Shown one piece after another: positions 24,252 to 31,947 of a stretch of DNA of 64,000 nt (position 1 is the first letter of the stretch; the number at the start of each line of letters is the position of its first letter). The position numbers and the translations under genes were made by a program. Under the pieces are notes generated by a model, which worked only from the letters and a program-made list of their open reading frames with translations, made no database searches and was not told the DNA's origin. Source of the DNA: Amycolatopsis coloradensis (GTDB lineage Bacteria; Actinomycetota; Actinomycetes; Mycobacteriales; Pseudonocardiaceae); contig NZ_MQUQ01000012.1 in NCBI RefSeq assembly GCF_001953865.1, positions 248,001 through 312,000 on the forward strand, given 5' to 3'.

Positions 24252-26015
24252 ATGCTGACCGCTGAGCAGATCGTCGACAGCCATTTCCCGTCGGTACCCG
24301 CGTTCTCCTCCGACGGGAAATGGGTCGCCTACCAGGTTTCGACCATCACGAAAAGCGTCCCTGAGATCTGGCTCGCCGCTGTGGACGGCAGCGAGAAGCC
24401 GCGGAAGCTGGCCGAAGGTTCCTCGCCCCAGTGGTCCGCGGATGCCCTCTACTTCCTCCGGGACGGCCGTGTCTGTTCGGGGGACGAGGAACTGTTCGCC
24501 TGGCGGAGTGAGATCACCGGGTTCCTTCCGCTGCACGACCGGATCGTGTTCATCGCCGAGGACGAGACGCCTGCCCCGGCCGTCTGGGTCTGGAGTGAGA
24601 GCCTTCGCCCGGCGCGGCTGCGGAGTTTCGACCCGCGGACCGGCGAGATCGGAACGCTGATCGAAGACCACGTCGTCGACGTCGCCCGCCGCCCGGACGA
24701 CGGGGCGCTCGCCATCGTCACCTGGCCGACTCCCGAACCCGACCCCGGCGGACTCGAACCCCGGCTTTCCGTGCTGGACCTGGAAACCGGTGAGCGGCAC
24801 GATCTCGGCCAGGTCGCGTTCGAAGCCGCCAGCCCCGTTTGGTGGCGGGACGAGGACGGCTGGCACATCGCGTATCTCGGGACTCCGGAACTGGTGGGTG
24901 GCCGGGCGGTCTTCGACGTTTCCGTGGAAACAGGGGAACATCGGAACCTGACCGAGGAATCGACCTGCCCGGTCAAGCTCGCGCAGGTCGATTCCGGTCC
25001 TCCCTTGGTGCTCGTCGCCGACGGGCTCGACACGGCCCTCCATCGGCTCGGGTCCGGCGAAGTGTCGTTCTGGCGCGGGCAAGCCGACGCGGTGGCCTCG
25101 AACGGCGAGATCGTGGTCACCGTGCTGAGTACCGCGTATCGGCCGAGAGATGTTCATTGTGGACCGGTGGGCGGGGCGTTGACGCGAGTCAGCGACACGG
25201 CGCCGGAGTTCGCCGGGATTTCGTGGGGCTCCCAGGAACGGTTGTCCTATAAAGCGTCCGACGGCCTCGCGCTGGACGGCCTGCTCGTTCTGCCGCCGGG
25301 AAAGACTCGGGCCGACGGACCTTTCTCGCTGGTCACGCGGATTCACGGCGGACCGTACGACCGGCACGCGGACGGCTTCATGCTCGGCTGGTTCCCCTCC
25401 GCGCAGTGGCTGGCCCTGGCAGGGCACGCCGTCTTCCTGCCGAATCCCCGTGGGGGACAAGGTCATGGGCATGAATTCGCCGCTTCCGTCGCGGGACGGG
25501 TAGGCCTGGAGGAGTGGAGCGATATCGAGACCGGGATCGATCTCCTCATCGCCGAAGGAGTGGCCGATCCCGAGCGGCTCGGGATCGTGGGCGGGAGTCA
25601 CGGCGGATATATGACGGCCTGGGCCGTCGGGCAGACCCGCCGGTTCAAGGCGGCGCTGATGGTCGCCGGGATCTGTGACTGGAGCATGCTCGCCGCGACC
25701 GGTGAACTCGGTCCGCTGGTGGAATCCGCGCATAGCGGGAGTATCGGCTGGGAAGGGACAGGCCCGCACCGGCACGATCAGCTCAGCCCGATCTCCTTCG
25801 CGTCGAAGGTCGAGACCCCCGTGCTGATCGTGCACGGTGCGGAAGACACGAACGTACCGTTGTCCCAGGCGGAATTCTTCCACCGCGCGCTACGCCACTT
25901 CGGTGTCGAACACGACCTCGTCGTGTATCCCGGCGAAGGGCATTCGTTCCGCGGGCGGGAACACCAGCTGGACCTGCTCCGCCGCACTCGCGAGTGGTTC
26001 GCGCGCCTGCTCTAG
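24252..26015 (+). CDS. S9 family (prolyl oligopeptidase-like) serine peptidase
   Basis: This 587-residue cytoplasmic peptidase has an N-terminal beta-propeller-like region (about 1-330) and a C-terminal alpha/beta-hydrolase domain. The catalytic triad is visible: Ser449 in GGSHGGYM, Asp532 in HGAEDTNVP and His564 in GEGHSF. It resembles acylaminoacyl peptidases. The ATG at 24252 is preferred, with GGGGG just upstream; GTG 24228 and ATG 24243 are alternatives. It follows the SRPBCC gene by 20 bases, so it is probably in the ArsR operon. Its TAG stop overlaps the stop of the convergent VOC gene. Confidence 0.93.
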   Translation: MLTAEQIVDSHFPSVPAFSSDGKWVAYQVSTITKSVPEIWLAAVDGSEKPRKLAEGSSPQWSADALYFLRDGRVCSGDEELFAWRSEITGFLPLHDRIVFIAEDETPAPAVWVWSESLRPARLRSFDPRTGEIGTLIEDHVVDVARRPDDGALAIVTWPTPEPDPGGLEPRLSVLDLETGERHDLGQVAFEAASPVWWRDEDGWHIAYLGTPELVGGRAVFDVSVETGEHRNLTEESTCPVKLAQVDSGPPLVLVADGLDTALHRLGSGEVSFWRGQADAVASNGEIVVTVLSTAYRPRDVHCGPVGGALTRVSDTAPEFAGISWGSQERLSYKASDGLALDGLLVLPPGKTRADGPFSLVTRIHGGPYDRHADGFMLGWFPSAQWLALAGHAVFLPNPRGGQGHGHEFAASVAGRVGLEEWSDIETGIDLLIAEGVADPERLGIVGGSHGGYMTAWAVGQTRRFKAALMVAGICDWSMLAATGELGPLVESAHSGSIGWEGTGPHRHDQLSPISFASKVETPVLIVHGAEDTNVPLSQAEFFHRALRHFGVEHDLVVYPGEGHSFRGREHQLDLLRRTREWFARLL

Positions 26016-26434
26016 CTTGGTTGTCCGGGAACATGGGTGCCGAAGGTCCATTCGTACCCTTCGAGATCGTCGACTCGGCAGCGGTAGTTACCCCATTCAG
26101 TGTTCGCCGGTTCCCAGACCCGCGTCGCGCCCGCTTCGATGGCGGAGGCAAAGACGGCGTCCACGGCCTCTTGCGTCGCAAGGCTGACGTAGAGGCCGTG
26201 GCCGACGGTCTCACCCTTGCGGGCCGCGCGGTCGTAGTCGTCCTCGGCGCTGAACACGACGATGGAGGCGCCGCCGAGCCGCAGTTCGGAATGCAGGATC
26301 AAGCCCTTGTCGTCGGGGTACTCCATGACGGTCTCGAAGCCGAAGGCGCTTTCGAGCCAGCGAAGCGCCTTCGGAGCGTCGCGGTAGGCGAGGTAAGAGT
26401 GGAGGGAAGCCGGGCGTTCCGTGGTTTCGGTCAT
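26012..26434 (-). CDS. VOC (glyoxalase/bleomycin-resistance) family protein
   Basis: This 140-residue protein has two beta-alpha-beta-beta-beta modules: LHSYLAYRDAPKALRWLESAF, LRLGGASIVVFSAE, then GLYVSLATQEAVDAVFASA and WGNYRCRVDDLEGYEWTFG. His in LHSYLAY is where many members have a metal ligand, and Glu in EWTF is the usual last ligand. The substrate is unknown. Its TAG stop uses the complementary strand of the S9 peptidase stop (CTAG, 26012-26015). Confidence 0.88.
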   Translation of the reverse strand: MTETTERPASLHSYLAYRDAPKALRWLESAFGFETVMEYPDDKGLILHSELRLGGASIVVFSAEDDYDRAARKGETVGHGLYVSLATQEAVDAVFASAIEAGATRVWEPANTEWGNYRCRVDDLEGYEWTFGTHVPGQPS

Positions 26435-26476
26435 GGGCAGAGCCTCGCAACCGATGCGGACGACCACGGTCCTCGA

Positions 26477-27100
26477 TCACCAGAGCAGGCGCACCCCGAG
26501 CCCCGCGATCAGCACGCTGGACGCGAGCGCGGTGAGCAGCCGCCCTCGCCGTCCGGTGAGCGCCTTGCCGAGCACCGCGCCGCCGCCCGCGAGGAACAGT
26601 TGCCAGCTCGCGGAGGCCGCGAACGCCGCGATCACGAAGACCACGTGTTCCGCCCCGCTCGCCGCGGCCATGTCCTCGCTGCCGAGGACGAGTGCCGCGA
26701 AGTAGACCACCGTCGTCGGGTTCAGCAGCGTGATCCCGAGCAAACTCACGTAGGCCTTCACCGGTCCGATCGCCACCGGCTGAGTCACCTCGGCCTTCGA
26801 GGAGTCGCGATGGTTCCGAATCCCGGTTAATCCGATGTGGAGGGCCAGCCCGAGCAGTACCACCACCGAAATCCAGCGCAGGGGCACGGCGATCGGCTGG
26901 ATGACCGGGATGAGCCCGCTGCCGCCGAGCACCGCGACCAAGGCGTAGAGACCGTCGGCCGTGGCGACGCCCAACGCGGCGTACACGCCGATCCTGAGCC
27001 CTGCCCGAGCCGTCAGCACCACCAGATAGGTCCCGACCGCGCCCACCGGGATGGCGATGCCATAGCCGGCGAGCAGGCCCGCGACGAACGCGGCGCTCAT
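26477..27100 (-). CDS. LysE/RhtB family exporter
   Basis: This 207-residue protein has about six transmembrane helices. The N-terminal helix is GYGIAIPVGAVGTYLVV, which matches the Gly-x-x-x-x-Gly-Pro-like signature region with Val-Gly in place of Pro-Gly. The middle loop GITLLNPTTVVYFAALVLG has the family NP motif. Such proteins export amino acids or small amphipathic molecules. Upstream lies an 846-base gap rich in repeats, which must contain its promoter. Confidence 0.88.
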   Translation of the reverse strand: MSAAFVAGLLAGYGIAIPVGAVGTYLVVLTARAGLRIGVYAALGVATADGLYALVAVLGGSGLIPVIQPIAVPLRWISVVVLLGLALHIGLTGIRNHRDSSKAEVTQPVAIGPVKAYVSLLGITLLNPTTVVYFAALVLGSEDMAAASGAEHVVFVIAAFAASASWQLFLAGGGAVLGKALTGRRGRLLTALASSVLIAGLGVRLLW

Positions 27101-27341
27101 GGTCGGACTGGGGTCGTCCTTCCACCGGTCACGGCCTGCTGCTGCACCCGCACCCGTCGGACGACGGAGGGTGACGGCACGAAGGTGAGGGTCGAAGTCA
27201 TGTGCTGAAGGATGCGAACGGATCGCTCCACGCGCAACACAATTATGGGACCGGTCCTTCGCCTGCCGGGACCCCGGTGGCGGGTGGTGTGGTCACCCGG
27301 CGCAAGTGTTCCGCAGCTAGTCGATCCGATAGAACTCGCTC

Positions 27342-27700
27342 AAGTACATAAAAAGCCCCTTCCTTGCGCCAGCGTCGCGTGATCCTTCGGGTCTTACACG
27401 TGACTGGACGGCGATCACGCGTAACCGCCGTCCAATCACGCATGATCGCCGTCTGATCACGGATGATCGCCGTCTGATCACGGATGATCGCCGTCTGATC
27501 ACGCGTAGCCGCCGTCTGATCACGTGAGATCGCCTTCTTCAGAAAGAAACGAAACGTCAAACACTAGCGTCCCGTGTCGGAGGTTCGTGCGTCGGATCGA
27601 AGGCACTCGCGTTCGGCGAATGAGACCACTGTGCTGCCCGCGTATAGGACACGAACTTCAGACACGCGACACTGGTACACGGAAGGAGCCTTCATGTACT
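27342..27700. repeat. Split hairpin flanking a tandem-repeat array
   Basis: AGTACATAAAAAGCCCCTTCC (27343-27363, followed by TTGCGCC) is imperfectly complementary to GGAAGGAGCCTTCATGTACT (27681-27700). The right arm differs by one base deletion from the right arm of the hairpin near glpK (173-193). In that hairpin the loop is 15 bases; here the arms are 317 bases apart and enclose a 21-base tandem array. It looks like the same hairpin type with its loop expanded or invaded. Confidence 0.5.
27400..27534. repeat. 21-base tandem repeat array
   Basis: Five head-to-tail 21-base units occupy 27419-27439, 27440-27460, 27461-27481, 27482-27502 and 27503-27523, with core GATCGCCGTCTGATCAC, plus a partial sixth to 27534. 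Units three and four are identical. An inverted copy (GTGACTGGACGGCGATCAC, 27400-27418) abuts the first unit and forms a strong hairpin with it. The array lies in a gene-free gap between lysE and trx. A minus frame through it reads a repeated RDQTAII heptad, which is a by-product of the 21-base period. Confidence 0.85.
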
Positions 27701-27741
27701 TCCATACGCGGACTCAAGACGCGCCAGCGATCCGCATAAAC

Positions 27742-27767
27742 CGCGAAGCGAGCGAAGGCGCTTCGCG
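27742..27767. repeat. CGCGAAGCG hairpin in the lysE-trx gap
   Basis: CGCGAAGCG (27742-27750) and CGCTTCGCG (27759-27767) form a perfect 9-base stem. It lies downstream of trx by about 180 bases and could contribute to termination. The remaining part of 27101-27946 shows no convincing gene apart from the small ORF noted at 27826. Confidence 0.4.
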
Positions 27768-27825
27768 CGTATCACTGCCGAAGCATCTTACGTTCTATTC
27801 CCGGGCCGGTGGTTGGCAGGCGCTA

Positions 27826-27906
27826 ATGAGCACGATGGTGGCCATATTCAAAAAATTTTCACTCATCGCCGAAAGAGCGCTAGACCATATGTTCGACTGG
27901 TGCTAA
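27826..27906 (+). CDS. Possible 26-residue amphipathic peptide
   Basis: In a locally A+T-rich part of the gap an ATG-to-TAA frame encodes MSTMVAIFKKFSLIAERALD followed by HMFDWC. It is amphipathic with a basic face and ends in Cys. Codons such as ATA, AAA, TTT and CTA are rare in the neighbours. No clear ribosome binding site precedes it. It could be a real small peptide gene, a leader, or chance; confidence is low. Confidence 0.2.
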   Translation: MSTMVAIFKKFSLIAERALDHMFDWC

Positions 27907-27946
27907 TGTCGAAGGCGAGCGCCAAGGCCGGTTCAAAGGGAGGTGA

Positions 27947-28285
27947 TCAGACGCCGGTCGTCTGGAGAACGGCATCCAGGTCTGCCAGCAGCCGGGCTTT
28001 CGGCTTGGCGCCGACGGTCGTCCACACCGGACTGCCGTCGCGGAAGAGAATCAGCGTCGGCAGGGACATGACCTGGTAATCCCTTGCCGTGAGAGGGTTT
28101 TCGTCGGAGTTCAGCTTGCGGATGATCAGCGCGTCGGCGCGCTCATCGGCGATCTCGGCGAGCACCGGCGCGATCATGTGACAAGGCGGGCACCACTGCG
28201 CCCAGAAGTCCACCAGGACGGGCTTGTCCCGCTCCAGGACGAGTTCTCGGAAGGTTTCATCGGTGACGACAGAAAGGGATGACAT
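27947..28285 (-). CDS. Thioredoxin family protein (WCPPC)
   Basis: This 112-residue cytoplasmic thioredoxin fold has the redox motif WCPPC (Cys32, Cys35) instead of the usual WCGPC, with FWAQ before it and the cis-Pro loop MSLPTLILF. The Pro in the second variable position should change the redox potential. It follows the MerR gene directly (TGA then ATG) with GAGGAG 7 bases upstream inside the MerR coding end, so the two are coupled. Expression probably follows MerR activation. Confidence 0.92.
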   Translation of the reverse strand: MSSLSVVTDETFRELVLERDKPVLVDFWAQWCPPCHMIAPVLAEIADERADALIIRKLNSDENPLTARDYQVMSLPTLILFRDGSPVWTTVGAKPKARLLADLDAVLQTTGV

Positions 28286-28681
28286 TCAGGTCTCCTCGTA
28301 TTCCGGCACGACGACACACGGACCCGGCGGCGTTTTCAGCGCGCCCGCCAACTTGGCCAGCAGGCTGTCCCGTACGTCGTTGAGCCTGGCCAGACAGGCG
28401 TCCACCTCGGCGAGTTTGCGTTGGTAGACCTCGATCGAATCGGCGCACGAGTCGCCGGTCTCGTGCCCGGCGCGCAAGCACTCGACGAACGGCCTGGTGT
28501 CTTCGAGGCTGAGCCCGACCGCTTGCAGGGTCAGGATCTCGTTCACCAGACGGTAGTCGTCCTCGTCGTACTCCCGGTACCCGTTCGACGCGCGCCGTGC
28601 GTCGAGAAGTCCCTGTGACTCATAGAAACGCAGCGCGCGGGTGGTGGTTCCGGTACGCGCGGCGAGTTCGCCGATCCGCAT
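28286..28681 (-). CDS. MerR family transcriptional regulator
   Basis: This 131-residue regulator has the MerR winged helix: MRIGELAARTGTTTRALRFY, then YESQGLLDARRASNGYREYD, followed by a coiled-coil dimer helix. The C-terminal part has Cys residues in FVECLRAGHETGDSCAD, VDACLARL and GPCVVV, so thiol or oxidant sensing is possible. The ATG at 28681 lies 7 bases after the -10 box, so the mRNA is probably leaderless. The regulator heads a two-gene operon with a thioredoxin. Confidence 0.92.
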   Translation of the reverse strand: MRIGELAARTGTTTRALRFYESQGLLDARRASNGYREYDEDDYRLVNEILTLQAVGLSLEDTRPFVECLRAGHETGDSCADSIEVYQRKLAEVDACLARLNDVRDSLLAKLAGALKTPPGPCVVVPEYEET

Positions 28682-28688
28682 GGTTCCG

Positions 28689-28719
28689 AGCCTAAACCTT
28701 GCCCTTGGCGTCAAGGCAA
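28689..28719 (-). promoter_or_regulatory. MerR-type promoter with 19-base spacer
   Basis: Reading the minus strand, TTGCCT (28719-28714) and TAGGCT (28694-28689) are separated by 19 bases, the unusual spacing that MerR activators correct by DNA distortion. The dyad CCTTG (28697-28701) / CAAGG (28712-28716) lies within the spacer, where a MerR dimer would bind. The start codon follows 7 bases after the -10. Confidence 0.7.
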
Positions 28720-28738
28720 GAATGCCTGTACCGATCGA

Positions 28739-29134
28739 TCAGTCGTCGAGATCGATTCGGATGGTGAGGAGGTCCGTGCCGATAGCCTGGACGGCGGCGC
28801 TGTTGAGCCTGGGCAGCGCTTTCAGCCGGGCGCGGGGATCGTCGTCCGGGAGCAGATGCGCCGTGCCAGTGTGCCACTGACCCTTGAGCCGGACCCGGAC
28901 GCGTGGATCGGCTTGGATGTTGCGGACGTACTGCGACTTCTCGCCGAACTCCGAGACGATCCAGAACTCGCGGCCCACCCGGCTCCCGCCGATCGGGGTC
29001 TGCCTGGCCACGCCCGATCTGCGCCCGGTGGTCTCGAGGATCGCCTGGTTCGGCAGCCTGCTCAGGAGCGGGTTGCCCACGTGCCGCTGGAACGTCGTGG
29101 CCACTCGGTGCTTGATCTCGTGATAGCGGGACAT
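28739..29134 (-). CDS. F420-type (DDN-like) nitroreductase/oxidoreductase
   Basis: This 131-residue protein has the split-barrel fold of deazaflavin-dependent nitroreductases: LETTGRRSGVARQTPIGG, then FWIVSEFGEKSQYVRNIQAD and VRVRLKGQWHTGTAHLLPDD. It probably uses F420H2 to reduce a small substrate. The ATG at 29134 fits the conserved N-terminus. Its start lies 57 bases from the divergent hydrolase gene. Confidence 0.88.
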   Translation of the reverse strand: MSRYHEIKHRVATTFQRHVGNPLLSRLPNQAILETTGRRSGVARQTPIGGSRVGREFWIVSEFGEKSQYVRNIQADPRVRVRLKGQWHTGTAHLLPDDDPRARLKALPRLNSAAVQAIGTDLLTIRIDLDD

Positions 29135-29191
29135 AGGTCCAGGGTGCCCGACGCCGCCACTTTTGGTCGTCCGCGTCAGTACGGTCGGTTC

Positions 29192-29896
29192 ATGGTGAAC
29201 GAGTCCGAGGTGGGCCTGCTGCACATCTATGACCCGGGCGGGACCGGCCCGGTGGTCTCGACACCCCGGCGGGGAAGGAACGTCGCCTCGGTGGCGGCCG
29301 ATGTCGAGAAGATCGCCGATGCCCTGGAGATCGAGCGGTTCGCGGTCTTCGGTCATCGCGGTGGAGGCCCGCACGCGCTCGCCTGCGCGGCGCTGCTTCC
29401 GGAACGGGTCTCGGCGATGGTCGGCGTCGCGAGCATGGCTCCGTACGGCGGAGAGGGGCCCGACTGGTTCGAAGGAATGAGCAGGGCGGGCATCGAATCG
29501 TTGACCGCGGCTTTGGCGGGACGGGAGGCGAAGGAGAACGACGAGGCATCGGCCGAGTGCGACACCGACATGTTCACCACGTCGGATGACGCGGCCTTGT
29601 CTTGCGACTGGAAGTGGTTCCTCGACGTCGTCGGCCCGGCGTTCGAAGGCGGGCCGGGCGCGCTGATCGATGACGATCGCGCGTACGTCGCGCCGTGGGG
29701 ATTCCAGCCGTCCGACGTCAAGGTGCCGGTTCTGCTGCCGCACGGTGGCGCGAACCGGATCGCGCCTCTCGGGCACGGGGAGGGGCTCGTCCGGCAGTGC
29801 GCGACGGCCGAGTGGCGCACGTATCCCGAAGAGGGGCACATCCCGGTCCTCCGCCTTGGAGAGGCCGCGCTCGAGTGGCTGTCCGATCCGGTATGA
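29192..29896 (+). CDS. Alpha/beta hydrolase-like protein lacking catalytic residues
   Basis: The 234-residue frame is open and clearly of the alpha/beta-hydrolase family (VASVAADVEKIADALEIERF, then PHALACAALLPERVSAMVGV). However the nucleophile elbow reads GHRGGGP instead of GHSGGGP, and the acid position reads HGGANR instead of HGGEDR. Between GTGPVV and STPRRGR about 45 residues containing the oxyanion-hole strand appear to be missing. The final His is kept in EEGHIPV. It is either a pseudoenzyme or an early pseudogene. It overlaps the next gene by ATGA. Confidence 0.75.
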   Translation: MVNESEVGLLHIYDPGGTGPVVSTPRRGRNVASVAADVEKIADALEIERFAVFGHRGGGPHALACAALLPERVSAMVGVASMAPYGGEGPDWFEGMSRAGIESLTAALAGREAKENDEASAECDTDMFTTSDDAALSCDWKWFLDVVGPAFEGGPGALIDDDRAYVAPWGFQPSDVKVPVLLPHGGANRIAPLGHGEGLVRQCATAEWRTYPEEGHIPVLRLGEAALEWLSDPV

Positions 29897-30432
29897 CGTG
29901 CGACATCGTTCTCGTCCGTCATGCCGAGTCCGTTCCGCCTGCACCAGGGCAGCCTGACGACCCGGAGCGGCCCTTGACCGCGGCGGGCGTGGCGGCGTCG
30001 GAACTGCTTGCCGACGAACTCGTCGCGATGAACCCGACGGCGGTCGTGTCGAGCCCGTACCGGCGAGCGGTCGAGACGGTCGCACCGGCGGCCAGGAGGG
30101 CCGGGCTCGAAGTCGCGACGCGCTGGGAGCTACGCGAGTGGGACTCGGGACTGGAGCCGACGCCGGACTACGCGGTGCACTACGAGCGAAGCTGGGCCGA
30201 TCCGGATTTCGCCCGTCCGGGAGCGGAGAGTCTGCGGCAGCTGACGGCACGGGCGATCGCCGCCGTCGAGCGGCTCGCGGTGCGGCACGAAGGCGGCGTC
30301 GTGCTGGTGGGTAGTCACGGAACCTTCGTGTCCTGCCTGGTGGCCGGATTCAGCCCGGGAATCGGCTGGCCGTTCTCCCGGGACATGCCGATGCCCGCAG
30401 TCCATCGGCTGCGCTGGCCCAGCGGGAGCTGA
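29893..30432 (+). CDS. Histidine phosphatase family protein
   Basis: This 179-residue phosphoglycerate-mutase-like phosphatase has the catalytic LVRHAES (His10) and the second half VLVGSHGTFVSCL with His. SSPYRRAVETV matches the typical Arg-containing second motif. It is soluble and acts on an unknown phosphate ester. Its ATG overlaps the stop of the upstream hydrolase by ATGA, so translation is coupled even though that hydrolase has lost its active site. Confidence 0.92.
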   Translation: MTCDIVLVRHAESVPPAPGQPDDPERPLTAAGVAASELLADELVAMNPTAVVSSPYRRAVETVAPAARRAGLEVATRWELREWDSGLEPTPDYAVHYERSWADPDFARPGAESLRQLTARAIAAVERLAVRHEGGVVLVGSHGTFVSCLVAGFSPGIGWPFSRDMPMPAVHRLRWPSGS

Positions 30433-30462
30433 GCAACGGGTGTCCGTTCGATACCAGCAGGC

Positions 30463-30840
30463 GTGATGGGCGGCGTGTCACGGGACCTGAACCACGACGT
30501 TCAGTGGCCGGTCCCGGAGTTCGCCGGACTTTCGGTGGCCCAGACTCTCGCGTTGGCCGACGAAGCCGGGATCGTGCTGGACGAGGCCGACGGGACGAAG
30601 CCGCTGGCCGGGCGTTCCGAGCGGCGAGTCGTGCGCCGGTCAGCGCCGGGTTCGGGACGTCGTCGACCGGAGAGGGTGACGATCCAGCAACGGGATCGGT
30701 CACCAGCACCGCGCTCGAACACGCCACCACGGGTAACGACTGCGCGCCTCAGGCCGACGGCCGTCCCGCACCGGTGTAGTCGTCACCCTTCGAGTGATAC
30801 GTGTGGATCTGGATCGCCTGGCCCTCGGTGGGCGCGTTGA
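30463..30840 (+). CDS. Possible small PASTA-like protein, probably decayed
   Basis: An open frame of up to 125 residues contains VPEFAGLSVAQTLALADEAG, similar to one PASTA repeat. Downstream the sequence turns Arg-rich and loses similarity. Another frame continues in a PASTA-like way, so a frameshift is likely. The end overlaps the convergent NlpC/P60 gene. It may be a remnant rather than a working gene. Confidence 0.3.
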   Translation: MMGGVSRDLNHDVQWPVPEFAGLSVAQTLALADEAGIVLDEADGTKPLAGRSERRVVRRSAPGSGRRRPERVTIQQRDRSPAPRSNTPPRVTTARLRPTAVPHRCSRHPSSDTCGSGSPGPRWAR

Positions 30841-31867
30841 TCATCAGGCCGTTGCCGAGATAGAGCCCGACGTGATGGATCCGCGTCGACGGGTTTCCGT
30901 AGAACACGAGATCGCCGAGTTTCGGTTCACCGGAGACCTGCGGCAGGGCGCGGAACTGGCTGTCCGCGGTCCGCGGGAGCCCGACCCCGGCTTCGTCGTA
31001 GGACGCCTTGGTCAGCCCGGAGCAGTCGAAGCCCGCCGCGCCCGCTTCGGGTCCGTTGCCACCCCACACGTACGGGAGTCCCAGCTGGCCGAGGGCGAAC
31101 CTGGCCGCCTTCACCGCGGGGCTGGGGGCTCGCGCCGGGTCGAGGGACAAGGTCGCGTACAGCTGGGCGTTGCCCAAGACGCGCTGGCGGAACAGCTCGG
31201 CTTCGGTGCCCTTGCCGCCCTGGTAGCCGGCGATCGCCTTCCACCAGCCGTTGCCGCCGCCGAGGTCGGCCCCGGACGCGCACAGCGCGCGACCGGCGGC
31301 GACCGACGCGGAATCGGGATCGGCGAGCGCGGGCTTTTCGATCCCGGGGATCGACGTGCCGTGCTTCTTCCACTGCTGCGCCGAAAGGCCGAGGGGGTTG
31401 TCGCCGCCGCGTCCGTGGTTCGAACTCGCCGCGCCGACCCCGGCGAGGGTGACCCAGGAGAGGTGACAGTTCGGCTGTTCACCGCGCAGTGCCAGCTCGC
31501 CGTTCGCGTAGCCGATCAGTGACTTCGCCGGAATGTCGAGCGCCCCGGCGAGCTTGTTGGCCCACTCTTCGAGCGGGCGGGCGCCCTTCGGTGTCTCTTG
31601 AGCCTTGACCGGCGCGCTGACTTCGAGGACCGATGGGCCCGCGCCGCCGCCGACGGTGGCCGGGTCCTGTTTGGCGGCGGGGAGCGGGGCCTGCCGGTTC
31701 CCGTCGGCAGGCGCCGGCTCGTTGCCGCCCGCGAGCAGCCAGCCCGCCGTCACGAGCCCCGCGACCAGCGGGAGGGCGACCAGGCTGCGCATCGCCACGC
31801 CGTGTGCCCACGACTTCTTCTTCGAGCCGGTTGCGGGCGCGCTCGGGGCGGACTCGGGGTCGGTCAC
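30749..31867 (-). CDS. NlpC/P60 family cell-wall peptidase
   Basis: This 372-residue protein has a short basic N-terminus, one membrane or signal helix (about residues 27-48), a lysozyme/transglycosylase-like middle (GVGAASSNHGRGGDNPLGLS) and a C-terminal NlpC/P60 domain. The catalytic Cys is near 282 in GFDCSGL, the His near 332 in IHHVGLYLG and Asn follows in MINAPTEG. It should cleave peptidoglycan stem peptides outside the membrane. GTG 31867 is preferred; starts up to 31936 are possible. Divergent from birA. Confidence 0.88.
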   Translation of the reverse strand: MTDPESAPSAPATGSKKKSWAHGVAMRSLVALPLVAGLVTAGWLLAGGNEPAPADGNRQAPLPAAKQDPATVGGGAGPSVLEVSAPVKAQETPKGARPLEEWANKLAGALDIPAKSLIGYANGELALRGEQPNCHLSWVTLAGVGAASSNHGRGGDNPLGLSAQQWKKHGTSIPGIEKPALADPDSASVAAGRALCASGADLGGGNGWWKAIAGYQGGKGTEAELFRQRVLGNAQLYATLSLDPARAPSPAVKAARFALGQLGLPYVWGGNGPEAGAAGFDCSGLTKASYDEAGVGLPRTADSQFRALPQVSGEPKLGDLVFYGNPSTRIHHVGLYLGNGLMINAPTEGQAIQIHTYHSKGDDYTGAGRPSA

Positions 31868-31913
31868 GCCGTCCAGGTTATTGGAGACCACCTCTGCGTA
31901 ACGAGCGAGCGCC

Positions 31914-31947
31914 TTGCACGTTAGGGGGACTCTCATATTCTGGGCAA
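31914..31947 (+). promoter_or_regulatory. birA promoter, probably leaderless
   Basis: TTGCAC (31914-31919) and TATTCT (31936-31941) are spaced by 16 bases. The birA ATG follows 6 bases later, so the transcript would start at or very near the ATG. No ribosome binding site is visible. Confidence 0.6.

Noticed and set aside
27419..27523. CRISPR-like array
   Set aside because: Units are contiguous with no unique spacers and there are no cas genes.
27243..27560. Minus-strand 105-codon frame with RDQTAII heptads
   Set aside because: The heptad is a direct result of the 21-base tandem repeat. No ribosome binding site or family; treated as repeat DNA.
27935..27948. AAAGGGAGGTGATC resembling a perfect Shine-Dalgarno or anti-16S end
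   Set aside because: No start codon follows on the plus strand. It is the complement of the thioredoxin stop and the bases just after it, so chance is the simpler reading.
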